Shown here: positions 23,548 to 32,038 of the stretch, in pieces
Layout of the letters: each line of letters opens with the position of its first letter
How positions within the stretch are numbered: the first letter of the stretch is position 1
From: UBA1731 sp963626295
GTDB lineage: Bacteria > Verrucomicrobiota > Kiritimatiellia > RFP12 > UBA1067
Direction: 5' to 3'
Assembly (NCBI GenBank): GCA_963626295.1
Contig: CAVFWS010000010.1
Span: 1 to 32,038, forward strand
DNA length: 32,038 nt
Notes under the pieces: model-generated
The model's database searches: none
Told to the model about the DNA's origin: nothing
The model's input: only the letters and a program-made list of their open reading frames with translations
Program-made: the position numbers and the translations under genes

Positions 23548-25955
23548 TACTCCATCTCCTCTATGGTGACGTCGCGCACCTCGGCGATGCCGTCGCGTCC
23601 GCCCCAAAATCGGAATATGAAGTCGCTCGCGAACCCGGGCTCGTCGCAGACCGTCATCACGCCCGACTCGCGCACCCACCCCCTGGAGTCGCCGGAATGC
23701 AGCGGGTTCTCGGGGATTTTCAGCGATGTCGGAATCCCCGACGCGCGATACTTCAAGGGCTTGCAGTCCGCCGAGAAGTAGTAGCCCCTCCAGGACCGGT
23801 CGGCGTGCACGTCCTCCCAGCGGGTCAGCCAGGTGATGCGGTAGGTCTTCCCGGGGTGTACGCCCTCCGCCGCCCCCATGCGCTTCATGACGCGCACGTG
23901 CTGGTTCGTGCCCTGGCCGAAGGTGAAGCCCGTGCCGTCAGGATACTCCTTGAAGGTCGCGCCGGGCAGACTGGCGTCTACCGGCCTGAAGCCCGTAAGC
24001 GGCTTAAGGCCCGCCTTCTCGATTTCCGCCCGCCGCTCCTCCGGCGTCATGCGCTCGCCCGGCACGATGCGCCATCTGCGCATCTTCTCGACATCCCAGA
24101 GGAGCGGCTTCTCGATCCGCGCGCCCAGCCGGCCGTTGACCCTGAACTGCGAGAGCGGAGGGCTTCCGAATAGCCGCAGCTCGTGCCATCCCGGCACGGC
24201 GCGGACCTTCCCCTCCGGAAAGTTCATGTCGATGATCCTCTTGCGCTCGTCGAGGAGGCCGAGGATCTCCTGGCACGCCGCGAAGGTCGGATGCTTCAAG
24301 TATTCCACGTAGTCGTAGGCGATCGCGCCCACGTTGCGCACGTAGTCCCACTCGGTGCGGACGAGGCAGAGCCGCTTCCTCTGCTTCTCGGAAAGCCCCG
24401 GCGTGCGCTCCGCCTCCGCGAGCGCGGCGTCCATCCGCACCCGGCGCTGGGGCGTGTAGACGTGCGCGAGGGCGGCGACGGGGTCCTTCCCCTTCGCGAG
24501 CCTCAGCGTGGACTCCACGAGGTCGCTCGCCTTCGTCGAGTTGAGCCTCTCCACCTCAGAGAGCGGCTTCTCGAGGTCCTCGTAGAAGCGCCTCATCGCC
24601 GGGGCCGCCGCCCCGAACGCGCCCCGGTAGTACGTCTCGAGCGCCGCCGCGACGTCCGCGCCTGGATCGCCGACGAGCGTGTTGTAGACCCAGTACGCCG
24701 GGCCCTCCATGCCGAACATCTCTCCGTAGCCGCAGCGGTAGATCCCCTTCATCCCGTACCGGTTGAATACCCGGATCTGGTCTACAAGCCCCGCTACCGA
24801 ACGCTTCGGCGTGAAGCCCAGAAGCGGATACCAGCTCCAGTTGTAGACGTAGTAGGTGAAGCCGTGCGGGACGACGTAGCCGTCCCACCGCCTCATGTCC
24901 TTGTCGGAATAGCGCGCGACCTCGATGAGCACGTTCGGCGGGAACACCCTGAACGACTTCGGCGGCTCATCCGTGTCGCCATAGCTGATGATGTGCACGA
25001 GCTTGCCCGGACGGTCCTTCAGGATGCGCTCGGCGATCTCGCGGTGGAAGAGCCACGTCTTCTCGCCCCAGTCGTCGCCCGTGCCGTAAAGGGCGCGGCA
25101 CTCCGCGCACGCGCATCCGACGGGGCCGTCGTTCTGCGCAAGCTGCACGATGTCCGCGCCTTCGTCGTAGCGCCGGAGCAGCTCGTCGTAGAGGAGCCTG
25201 CGGAAACCGGGGTTCGAGATGCAGTACGGCTGGCAGCCGTCCGACCCGCCCCATACGCGCGTGCCGTCCGCCTTCATCGCGAAATACTCCGGATGCGTCT
25301 TGAAGTACGTCTTGCGGGGGCAGGCCACGGGATACGTGTGCCCGCCGTAGCTGTAGAGCGCCCCGCCGCCATATATGCCGTTCGCGAGGTTGTAGGCGTA
25401 GTCGAAGTTCCGTCCGATCTGGTATTCGCTGCGCACCGAGCCGCGGTCCACCCCGCCATCCGGGAAGCTGAACGACTCGCGCCTCGGCACCTCGCGCCCG
25501 ACCGCACCGGGCATCACGAAGAGGACGCCGAGGTAGTCCTTCATGAAGCGCACTGCCGCGAGCGCGCTCGGGACGACGCACCCCGTTGCGTACTGCGGCC
25601 TCGCCCCCGTCCTGTCGTTCCCGTAGAAGTAGAAGCTGCCGCCCCTCTCGGCGATCGCGTTGTCCCAGCCGACGAAGCCGTCGCACGGGAGACCCGCCTT
25701 CTCGGCGAAGGCCCTGCCGAGGTAGAAGGCGCGCGCGGCATCCCCGGCGTTCGTCGAGACGGGTACGGACACGCCGAACGCCTCCTGTATGACGGACCTC
25801 AGCGCGAGCGCCGCATCGCGCATCCCCCGCTCCACGCCATTCCCGCCGGAGGGCGCGTAGGCGATCGCCCAATCCTCCCCCGGCCTGAACTCGGAGGCGA
25901 CGGCCGCCGTGGAGACCGCGACAAGCAGCGCCGCGAACATCATGTACCTGCGCAT
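23547..25955 (-). CDS. Secreted DUF4838 protein with C-terminal jelly-roll-like domain
   Basis: The 802-residue protein has a signal peptide (about 1-20). About 21-165 resemble the N-terminal domain found before GH67 alpha-glucuronidases and GH20 enzymes. The central part is DUF4838, with QNDG (274-277) followed by Cys281, Cys283 and Cys286, then HIISYG and GIYRCGYGEMFGMEGPAYW. The last 140 residues look like a beta-sandwich, possibly carbohydrate-binding (ATFKEYPDGTGF, FIFRFWGG). DUF4838 proteins are thought to act on plant or host glycans; the reaction is not established to my knowledge. ATG 25955 follows GAGGGGGC. It is a paralogue of the gene just upstream, with a different C-terminal domain. 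Confidence 0.88.
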   Translation of the reverse strand: MRRYMMFAALLVAVSTAAVASEFRPGEDWAIAYAPSGGNGVERGMRDAALALRSVIQEAFGVSVPVSTNAGDAARAFYLGRAFAEKAGLPCDGFVGWDNAIAERGGSFYFYGNDRTGARPQYATGCVVPSALAAVRFMKDYLGVLFVMPGAVGREVPRRESFSFPDGGVDRGSVRSEYQIGRNFDYAYNLANGIYGGGALYSYGGHTYPVACPRKTYFKTHPEYFAMKADGTRVWGGSDGCQPYCISNPGFRRLLYDELLRRYDEGADIVQLAQNDGPVGCACAECRALYGTGDDWGEKTWLFHREIAERILKDRPGKLVHIISYGDTDEPPKSFRVFPPNVLIEVARYSDKDMRRWDGYVVPHGFTYYVYNWSWYPLLGFTPKRSVAGLVDQIRVFNRYGMKGIYRCGYGEMFGMEGPAYWVYNTLVGDPGADVAAALETYYRGAFGAAAPAMRRFYEDLEKPLSEVERLNSTKASDLVESTLRLAKGKDPVAALAHVYTPQRRVRMDAALAEAERTPGLSEKQRKRLCLVRTEWDYVRNVGAIAYDYVEYLKHPTFAACQEILGLLDERKRIIDMNFPEGKVRAVPGWHELRLFGSPPLSQFRVNGRLGARIEKPLLWDVEKMRRWRIVPGERMTPEERRAEIEKAGLKPLTGFRPVDASLPGATFKEYPDGTGFTFGQGTNQHVRVMKRMGAAEGVHPGKTYRITWLTRWEDVHADRSWRGYYFSADCKPLKYRASGIPTSLKIPENPLHSGDSRGWVRESGVMTVCDEPGFASDFIFRFWGGRDGIAEVRDVTIEEME

Positions 25956-25966
25956 AATCCGCCCCC

Positions 25967-28459
25967 TCACTTGAACACGACGACGCCGAGAGCCTCGAGG
26001 TCGCGCATCCCGCGCCCCTCGAGACTGGGATTCCAGAGCCCGATCTGCTGGTCGGAGGGCTTGAACGTCTCGCGCCCGAGGTTCAGAAGCCACTTCTCGC
26101 CCGGCTCGGGCTTCGCGGCGCCGATGGACGAGTACGGAATCGTGACGACGCTGCGCCACACGTCCCCCTCGCGGGACGTCTCGTACGACCACTTCCCGTT
26201 CCAGTCCCGGTTGAACTGGTCGAAGAGCGGGTCGAGCGGATCGTCCACGAGTCCGAACGCCTCGTCGTAGAACGAGTTCGGCACGGGGTTCCAGATCAGG
26301 TGGTAGCACCTGCCGCGGCTTCCTGTCGGATCGACGAAGAGCTCGAGGCACTCCTGGGTGAAGCAATGACCGTCGTGGCCCTTCGCCTCGAACTTCTTCT
26401 CCGCCGGGAGCTCGGCCTCGACCTCCACGTAGAGGTTCGCGTCGTCGTACGCGATGCGAAACCGCGTGGCGTAGTCGAGCCGGTCGAACTGCATCCCGCC
26501 CACGTCGTTCCAGGGCGCGTCCGCCAGCCTCGCCGCTGCGGCCGTCTCCTTGGCGGGGCCGCCCGGCAGCACGCCCTTCTCGCGCATCAGCGAGACGTCC
26601 CACGTGAACGGCGCGTTCAGCGTAGCGCCGAGGCGCCCGTTCCGCCCGAGGTGCGCCCGGTCCCTATCGTCGAACACCCTGAGCTCGGGCCATCCCGGCA
26701 TCTTCCTCATGCGCCCCTTCCCGTCGTAGTACGAGTCGAGCCGCGCGTTCCGGGCGACGATGGCGTCCGCCAGCGGCTCGAAGAACGCCTTCGTCGGGTT
26801 GAAGCGGAACGCCTGGTAGAGGCAGGCGATCCGCCCGACGTCGCGCGCGTAGTCGAACTCGCGGCGCGTCAGGGCGAGGCGCCGCCGCTGGCGGTCGGTC
26901 AGCCCCGGCGTCGCCTCCGCGCGCGACAGGTAGCCCTCCATCGAGGCGCACGTCGCCGGCGTGTAGATGAACGCCATCAGGTCGAGAGCGTTGGCGGGGA
27001 GTCCGCCGCCGCTCGCGAGCGTCGGGCCTTCCGGCAGCCTGAAGCCGGGCTTCGCCAAGGAGTGCGTCCGCAGCGGGGCGTCGAGCGTCGCGAAGAACGA
27101 GCGCATCGCCCCGGCGGCCGCGCCGTAGGCGGCGGAGTAGTACTCCTCGAGCAACGCCTGTGGCTTCGCGGACGGGTCCAGGTTCAGCCGGTTGAAGAGG
27201 TAGTAGCCGGGGCCCTCCGTGCCGAAGAGCTCGCCGAAGCCGCAGCGGTAGATCCCCCGGACGCCGTTCGCGCGGTAGCGGCGGGCCGTCTCGACGAGCG
27301 AGTCGAACGCCGGCTTCGGCGTGACGCCGGGCATGTTGTACGTGCCCCAGATGTACGTGTAGACGCTGAAGCCGCGCGGCACGTCGTAGGCGCTCCAGGC
27401 CTTGAAGGTCGCCTCGGCCGAGCTCATCAGCTCCACCATCACGTTCGGCGGGAAACGCCTGAACGTGCGCGGCGGCGCCTGCGTAAGCCCGTAGCTGATG
27501 ATCATCACCGTCTTGCCCGGATGCGTCCTGTTCAGCTCCTCCGCCACGTCGCGGTGGAAGATCCAGAACTTCTCGCCCCGCGACTCCGTGCCGCCGAACG
27601 CCGCGCACGCCTCGCACTCGCAGAAGGCCAGTCCGTCGTTCTGCCCGAGCTCCACCGCTTCGTAGCCGGCGTCGAACTCGGACGCGACGTGGGCGATGAG
27701 CCGCTTGCGCACCTCGGGGTTCGAGATGCATATCGCCGGGTTGTGGTCGAGCGACTGGCGGCGGCTGCTCCCGATCTTCGCGAAGTACTCCGGATGCTCT
27801 GGGAACAGCTTCCTGTATGGGAACGCGGCGGGATACGCGTGCCCGCCGTAGAGGCGGAACGGCCCGGACCCGAAGAGCCCGTTCGCCATCGAGTACATCA
27901 TCGTGAAGTTGCGGCCGCAGTCGTACGCCATTTGCGGCGTCTCGCGGTCGAAGTGGCCGTCCGGCACCTCTACCTTCGCCACCCTGCGGACCTCGCGGCC
28001 GGTCTCGCCCGGCGCGACGTAGCGCGCGCCCGCGAACGCCTCGAGGAACCGCGCCGCCGCCCGGACGGACGGCAGCACGCACTGCCGCCAGCCAAACGGT
28101 CGCGGAGAGCTGTGCCCCGGGCGGTCCTTCCCGTAGAGGTAGACGCTTCCGCCCTTCTCGGCTACCACGTTGGCTAGGTGTTCTAGCCCCTCCGACGAGA
28201 GCCCGGCCTTCGCCGCCGCATCCGCCCCGAGGTGGATCGCCGCCCCGCCCGCATGGCGCGACGCCGGGACGACCTCGAGCCTCATCCCCGTCGCCTCGTG
28301 GACGACCTTCGCTATCTCGCCGCCAGCCTCCCGGATCGCGGCGGAGACGCCGGTGGCGTCCGCATCGGGGACTACGATCTTCATGTCGGGCGAGACCGTG
28401 ACCGCCCAGGCCTGCACACACGCCGCCATCGCGGCAACTGCAATTGGTTTCTGGTTCAT
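25967..28459 (-). CDS. Secreted DUF4838 protein with CBM9-like C-terminus
   Basis: The 830-residue protein has a signal peptide (about 1-20). An N-terminal GH67N-like domain begins with IVVPDADATGVSAAIREAGG, and the DUF4838 core has QNDG at 273-276, Cys280/282/285 and GIYRCGFGELFGTEGPGYY. Residues 680-830 resemble a CBM9/DOMON-type sugar-binding domain (FRIAYDDANLYVEVEAEL, then ECLELFVDP and YHLIWNP). It is aligned with its neighbour through the core but not the C-terminus. The leader is short with poor Shine-Dalgarno and contains a 14-bp direct repeat. Together with its neighbour it is likely a glycan-processing pair; the enzymatic step is unknown. Confidence 0.9.
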   Translation of the reverse strand: MNQKPIAVAAMAACVQAWAVTVSPDMKIVVPDADATGVSAAIREAGGEIAKVVHEATGMRLEVVPASRHAGGAAIHLGADAAAKAGLSSEGLEHLANVVAEKGGSVYLYGKDRPGHSSPRPFGWRQCVLPSVRAAARFLEAFAGARYVAPGETGREVRRVAKVEVPDGHFDRETPQMAYDCGRNFTMMYSMANGLFGSGPFRLYGGHAYPAAFPYRKLFPEHPEYFAKIGSSRRQSLDHNPAICISNPEVRKRLIAHVASEFDAGYEAVELGQNDGLAFCECEACAAFGGTESRGEKFWIFHRDVAEELNRTHPGKTVMIISYGLTQAPPRTFRRFPPNVMVELMSSAEATFKAWSAYDVPRGFSVYTYIWGTYNMPGVTPKPAFDSLVETARRYRANGVRGIYRCGFGELFGTEGPGYYLFNRLNLDPSAKPQALLEEYYSAAYGAAAGAMRSFFATLDAPLRTHSLAKPGFRLPEGPTLASGGGLPANALDLMAFIYTPATCASMEGYLSRAEATPGLTDRQRRRLALTRREFDYARDVGRIACLYQAFRFNPTKAFFEPLADAIVARNARLDSYYDGKGRMRKMPGWPELRVFDDRDRAHLGRNGRLGATLNAPFTWDVSLMREKGVLPGGPAKETAAAARLADAPWNDVGGMQFDRLDYATRFRIAYDDANLYVEVEAELPAEKKFEAKGHDGHCFTQECLELFVDPTGSRGRCYHLIWNPVPNSFYDEAFGLVDDPLDPLFDQFNRDWNGKWSYETSREGDVWRSVVTIPYSSIGAAKPEPGEKWLLNLGRETFKPSDQQIGLWNPSLEGRGMRDLEALGVVVFK

Positions 28460-28460
28460 T

Positions 28461-28496
28461 TTAGTGGTTAGTGGGTAGGGGTTTAGTGGGTAGGGG
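28461..28496. repeat. 14-bp direct repeat between operon genes
   Basis: TTAGTGGGTAGGGG occurs at 28468-28481 and 28483-28496, preceded by the partial TTAGTGG. It fills the gap between the beta-helix gene and the first DUF4838 gene and resembles the AGTGG words at 386-421. Confidence 0.85.
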
Positions 28497-28498
28497 GT

Positions 28499-31400
28499 TC
28501 ACCTGACGACGATGACGGTTCCGGGCGGATTCATCTCGATGGACGTCCCCGTCACGCGGACAGAGCGCCTGCGCGAGCCGTCGCTCCTCGTCCAGCTCAC
28601 GCCGCCTTCGGGAACGACGACCGATCCGGCCGCAAGCGCCGTCCCCCCGTCGGAGGCGTCCGCCCAGTAGCCCATCTGCGCGGAGAGCGTCGCCGCGCCC
28701 GTCACGGACAGCAGCGGGACGGGATTCCCGCGCGCGTAGAGCGCGGAGCCCTCGCCGAACGCGACGTCGCCGACGGTCGTGTTCCCAACGTCGAAGAACG
28801 ACGCGTCAAGGCAGCCGCCTGCCGCGACGGAGAGCGACGCGACGGAGACGGCGAAATGCTGCGACGGGTCCTCCTCCGATTCCACGACGATCCCGCCGCC
28901 CGCGGGTGCGCCGAGCGTCATCTCTTCGATCTCCGCCTCGCCGCAGGAGACCACCTTCAGCGTGGCGCCGTCCGCCCGGAGGCGCTTGAGCGCTGCGGCG
29001 TCGAGGCCGTTCACGACGAACTCCTGGTCGCCGCGCCCCTTAACCGTAAGGGTGCCGTCCAGCGTCCAGCGCGGCCCGAGCGTCGGCGCGAGGCCGCCCG
29101 TCACGTTCGCCGCCGGCACCTCGGCGCCAAGGATCGTGTTCGTGACCGCCGTCACGCCCGCCTGCGCCTGCGAGATGTCGAACGTGCCGCCCCCCTCGCC
29201 GATCGTCACCATTATCTCCGCCGTGTAGTCCGGGAGGGTGGAGGCGTCGGACAAGGCGTTCGTGACGCCGGCGAAGAGGACGTTGCGGCTCCTCGCCGTG
29301 TTGGAGTTCTCCGCGAGCGGCGAAAGGCCGAACTTCCCGCCCGCCCTCCACGTGCCGCCGTCGAGCGTAAGGAAGGCGCCCGCCGTGAACGCGGGGAACG
29401 AGAGGGTAGTGCCGTCCCACGACGCGGTCCACTCGCCGGCGTCGCCCCTGTGCTGGACGGGATAGGCGCTGAACACGCGATCCGTCTCTATCACGCCGCC
29501 GTCCGTGACGACGATATCGACCTGCACCGAGCCGCTCGTGGTCTCGTCCGTCAACGCCGCCGCCGTCAGGCCTCCCGTCTGGAACGCGCCGTCCGGGCCC
29601 TTGAGCCGGAGAGTGCCGCCGCTCACCTTCACCGTGGGATGGCACCGCCAGCTCGACGTGCCGAGCACAAGCGAACGGTTCTCGCCCAGTTCGAGCAGCG
29701 CACCGGCCCCGATTTCGAGGCACGGCATGTCGGCTCCCGTGCCCCGGACGTCCAGCCCCCCGGCGGCAGAAGCGGGGTCCGCAAAGGAGCCGGAGTCCTC
29801 GAATACGAGCTGGGCGCCGTCGAGTATGCCCATGTAGCGATACCCGAAGTAGTTGCCGCCCGACGACCAGAAGTCGATGCTGCCGCTCGCGATGCTCCAG
29901 TTGCAGTCCGTCCCTGAGAACACGAGGTCTCCGCCAATCCAGCGGATCTTGCCGTTCACGACGTTCCCGGCGTTCATGAGCAGAAGCCGTCCGTTGCAGA
30001 TCTCGGACCCGACCGCGTAGTTGCCGTTCGAGATGGTTATCCACGCCACGGCATCCTTGTTCCACTCCCAGGCGCCGATCGCCGTCGCCGTCGCGCGGTC
30101 ACTCACGGACAGCGATGAGTGCGTCGTGAAGTGGACGGCCGATCCGATCTCCACGTCGAACGGCATCACGAGAACCCCGCCGCTCACCGTGAGCGTCGCG
30201 CCGGACGCGAACCCGTCCCCGCAGATTACGAGCTCCTCGCCCTTGGAAACAGTCGTATCGACTTCCGTCGCCATGCCTCGGCCGACCGCCCTGACCACGC
30301 CGCCAGAGATTCTCTCCTGGTCGACCGCCGCGCCGCTCGGCAGGTAGATGGCCGTGCCGTCCGACGCGGCGACAGACATCCCCTCGGGCCAGTCGGCCGT
30401 GCGCGGCAGCGCCACGCGCGAGATGCCGAGGATCGATAGGGGCTTCGCGTAGCCGGCGACGTTATCGATGCGCAGCACCACGTCCGAAAGCGAGACTGCG
30501 GCGGCCTTCGGGAACGTCCCGCCAAGCGAGGCGATCTTGCCGTGGCCCGTCAGCTGCACGGTCCCGGAGAAGCCAGAGAAGTCGAGGGACGCATCGGGGG
30601 GCGAGCTCAGGGCGACAGAGCCGGCGCCCGTCACGACGAGCCGCCCCGCCGTAGGCCTCGACGCGACGGTCAGCGTCGCGTCCGCCTCGACCGCGACAGG
30701 GAGGTCGCCGCCGTCCTTCACCGAATACGTCTGCCCATCGCCGATCGCCGACTCCCCGGACGCGACGCGGATGCCGTCAAGGCCGTAGACCACGCTCCCC
30801 ACGCACGCGCCCGCCTCGTCCACTATGGCCGGCGAGCCGCCGGACGAGAGCACGAGCGACTTCGCGTAGCGCGAGTCGACGACGTTCCCCGCCGCCTCCG
30901 CGTAGACCAGCCTCGCGAGACCGCCCTCGATGCGCAGCACGTCGGCGTTCAGCTCCGCGCCTTCCGTCTCGAGCATCAGCCCCTGATAGCCCTGCAAGGT
31001 CACCATGACGCCCGACAGGTCGCATTTAGAGGCGATCCTCGTCTGGCACCGCTTACTCCCCCACTTCGGCGTCTTCGGCGTCGAGATTGTCCAGGCGGTC
31101 ACGCCCTCCGCTGCCGTGACGGGGCAGCTGAAGCGCAAGTCCCCCGACCATTCGGTCCATGTCTGGGACGCCGTAAGGCGCAGGCCCGCCATCGCGAACG
31201 TGTGGATGTCGAACGAGAAGACCTCCGCCTCCGTCGCAGGGGACTTCGTGGTGTCGTAGCCGCCCGCGCCGATGGAGAGCGCGCCTTCGCCCTTCCATGT
31301 GGCGCTGCCGCTGAAGTACCTCACGGCGTAGGCGTCGACGTCCCGGTCGAAGGTGGTCGTGCGGGCGTTGAAGCTGCTCCCCGCCCAGGACGGATAGCCG

Positions 31401-31594
31401 CTCGAACCCGCAATCAGGACGTTCCCGTTCGTCCAGGCCGCGACCGAGCCGTCGTCGAGCCTGAAGGCGTCCGCCGCCGACACGTAGGTGCCGTTCCTGG
31501 AGTTCCAGTAGTTGACGGGTCCGTCCGCAAAGCAGTCCGTCGCCGCGAACGCGAGCGCCGTGGCGGCAACCAACCGAGGCAGTATCGTTTTCAT
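28499..31594 (-). CDS. Large secreted beta-helix surface protein
   Basis: The 1031-residue protein has a signal peptide (MKTILPRLVAATALAFAAT, cleavage about residue 24). The rest is almost entirely short beta-strand segments with repeated V-S-G-G, T-L-x-V and G-A-T-L patterns, typical of beta-helix or passenger-like adhesins. There is no recognisable C-terminal autotransporter barrel; the chain stops at PPGTVIVVR. No catalytic motif was seen. ATG 31594 is chosen over TTG 31609 because AAGGAG lies 5 bases before it. As first gene of an operon with two DUF4838 proteins, it may bind or display the glycan they process. How it is attached to the cell is not visible. Confidence 0.85.
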   Translation of the reverse strand: MKTILPRLVAATALAFAATDCFADGPVNYWNSRNGTYVSAADAFRLDDGSVAAWTNGNVLIAGSSGYPSWAGSSFNARTTTFDRDVDAYAVRYFSGSATWKGEGALSIGAGGYDTTKSPATEAEVFSFDIHTFAMAGLRLTASQTWTEWSGDLRFSCPVTAAEGVTAWTISTPKTPKWGSKRCQTRIASKCDLSGVMVTLQGYQGLMLETEGAELNADVLRIEGGLARLVYAEAAGNVVDSRYAKSLVLSSGGSPAIVDEAGACVGSVVYGLDGIRVASGESAIGDGQTYSVKDGGDLPVAVEADATLTVASRPTAGRLVVTGAGSVALSSPPDASLDFSGFSGTVQLTGHGKIASLGGTFPKAAAVSLSDVVLRIDNVAGYAKPLSILGISRVALPRTADWPEGMSVAASDGTAIYLPSGAAVDQERISGGVVRAVGRGMATEVDTTVSKGEELVICGDGFASGATLTVSGGVLVMPFDVEIGSAVHFTTHSSLSVSDRATATAIGAWEWNKDAVAWITISNGNYAVGSEICNGRLLLMNAGNVVNGKIRWIGGDLVFSGTDCNWSIASGSIDFWSSGGNYFGYRYMGILDGAQLVFEDSGSFADPASAAGGLDVRGTGADMPCLEIGAGALLELGENRSLVLGTSSWRCHPTVKVSGGTLRLKGPDGAFQTGGLTAAALTDETTSGSVQVDIVVTDGGVIETDRVFSAYPVQHRGDAGEWTASWDGTTLSFPAFTAGAFLTLDGGTWRAGGKFGLSPLAENSNTARSRNVLFAGVTNALSDASTLPDYTAEIMVTIGEGGGTFDISQAQAGVTAVTNTILGAEVPAANVTGGLAPTLGPRWTLDGTLTVKGRGDQEFVVNGLDAAALKRLRADGATLKVVSCGEAEIEEMTLGAPAGGGIVVESEEDPSQHFAVSVASLSVAAGGCLDASFFDVGNTTVGDVAFGEGSALYARGNPVPLLSVTGAATLSAQMGYWADASDGGTALAAGSVVVPEGGVSWTRSDGSRRRSVRVTGTSIEMNPPGTVIVVR

Positions 31595-31628
31595 GGCATC
31601 TCCTTGCAATTAGGTCTGATGTCCGCAT

Positions 31629-31656
31629 ATGATACCATTATGTTTTTTTTTTTCAA
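31629..31656 (-). promoter_or_regulatory. Promoter of the beta-helix/DUF4838 operon
   Basis: On the minus strand: -35 TTGAAA (31656-31651), a 16-base spacer that begins with an A-tract, then TGG and -10 TATCAT (31634-31629). It is the only promoter in the window with a clear -35. A leader of about 28 bases carries AAGGAG. Confidence 0.65.
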
Positions 31657-31913
31657 CAGGAAAGTTGGGATGGTGATTTGCGATTTACGATTTTTGGCTC
31701 ATCCTGTGCGGCATGGACGGCCTTGTTTCCGATCCGAGTCATTCTTTCGACGATTTCCGGCCGCCCGGCTTGAATCCGAGCGGCAGGCGGATTGGTCGGA
31801 TCTAGTTCAGCCGCAATGTCATCAGGATTGACACAGACGACACCCTCCGTCGGCAAAAGCACCTTTGCAATCGTGTGCCGCTTCCGTTCGCTCCGGCAAG
31901 AAGACCGCTTCAT
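31653..31913 (-). pseudogene. Zeta-toxin/UNAG-kinase-like remnant
   Basis: An 86-codon frame from ATG 31913. The middle, IAKVLLPTEG followed by VNPDDIAAELDPTNP and ARIQAGRPEIVERM, matches the region just after the P-loop in zeta-toxin/AAA-type kinases. Where GPNGAGK(S/T)T should be, the sequence reads SERKRHT, so the ATP-binding loop is lost. The C-terminal two thirds are missing: after ERMTR the frame runs into the repeats GATTTGC/GATTTAC/GATTTTT. A TGCTATACT promoter lies 9 bases upstream, so expression is possible, but activity is not. The frame is also open upstream to the window edge without recognisable content. Confidence 0.5.
31675..31695. repeat. 7-bp periodic repeat
   Basis: Three units GATTTGC, GATTTAC, GATTTTT in tandem, at the decayed end of the zeta-like remnant and just upstream of the operon promoter's A-tract. 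Confidence 0.7.
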
Positions 31914-31922
31914 TTGCCTGTC

Positions 31923-31931
31923 AGTATAGCA
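31923..31931 (-). promoter_or_regulatory. Extended -10 element before the zeta-like remnant
   Basis: Minus strand TGCTATACT, 9 bases before ATG 31913. It again predicts a nearly leaderless mRNA. Confidence 0.45.
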
Positions 31932-32038
31932 TAATTTGGCGCTTCCGTTGCATCTACAGCGGAATGTCCAGGAATTCCGCATGCGCAAGTCATGGACGAA
32001 ATGGACGCGCTCATCAATCGCGTTGCCGCGCAGAGGAA

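Noticed and set aside
24183..28177. Very long open frames on the plus strand opposite the DUF4838 genes (695 and 625 codons)
   Set aside because: They are antisense shadows caused by high GC at third codon positions; composition is Arg/Val/Ala/Glu-rich without motifs.
31641..31653. Run of T on the plus strand as an intrinsic terminator
   Set aside because: No GC-rich stem precedes it; it is better explained as the A-tract of the minus-strand promoter.
31992..32038. Start of a plus-strand gene at the right edge (MDEMDALINRVAAQR)
   Set aside because: Only 15 codons are visible, with no Shine-Dalgarno; cannot be judged from this window.

Overview
The window looks like a chromosomal stretch from a GC-rich, diderm, heterotrophic bacterium. 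The best guess is the PVC superphylum, most likely a gut or rumen-type Kiritimatiellota (Kiritimatiellae). The basis is two large secreted DUF4838/GH67N-like proteins behind a very long beta-helix surface protein, signal peptides and a lipobox. The lineage call is inference; no rRNA or tRNA gene was seen in the window.

Layout. Positions 1-604 are accessory debris: the C-terminal part of a PIN-domain (VapC-like) toxin, an 8-bp tandem repeat, and a RhuM-like start truncated into the promoter of the next gene. Positions 601-1635 encode a CcdA-thioredoxin fusion, convergent with an orphan transglutaminase-like protein (1648-3021, minus). From a divergent promoter pair at about 3036-3132, a plus-strand run reaches 12294: pyrK, der, a seven-heme cytochrome c with a membrane domain, a DUF3261-like lipoprotein, a FabH-like ketosynthase, an ACP-FkbH fusion, and a solute-binding-protein/permease fusion. 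Several of these genes overlap or nearly touch. Positions 12329-20543 are a compact minus-strand run, mostly housekeeping: two small membrane proteins, pyrD (class 1B), an SDR, a U32 peptidase-family protein, a secreted lysozyme/transglycosylase-like protein, a divergent folP, djlA and a CCA-adding enzyme. Positions 20646-22964 carry glf, a GNAT acetyltransferase and an ArsR-type regulator, also minus. Positions 22981-23546 are repeat-rich and gene-poor. Positions 23547-31594 are a minus-strand surface/glycan operon: beta-helix protein, then two DUF4838 paralogues. The right end holds an eroded zeta-toxin/kinase-like fragment.

How genes work together. PyrK (3162) and PyrD (18795) should form one class-1B dihydroorotate dehydrogenase although they lie about 15 kb apart. 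CcdA-Trx could supply reductant for maturing the seven-heme cytochrome. The FabH-like enzyme plus ACP-FkbH resembles the core of glyceryl-ACP/tetronate chemistry, and with the DUF3261-like lipoprotein it is the best candidate here for an undescribed small pathway. The DUF4838 operon probably acts on complex glycans at the cell surface.

Expression signals are unusually readable. Extended -10 elements (TGn-TATAAT; the 11-mer TATGGTATAAT occurs three times) sit just upstream of genes. At least two promoters (glf, arsR) place the predicted +1 on the start codon, implying leaderless mRNAs, while other genes have strong Shine-Dalgarno sites. Three copies of a perfect palindrome, with copy-specific but self-complementary arms, cluster in 1.2 kb around the arsR gene.
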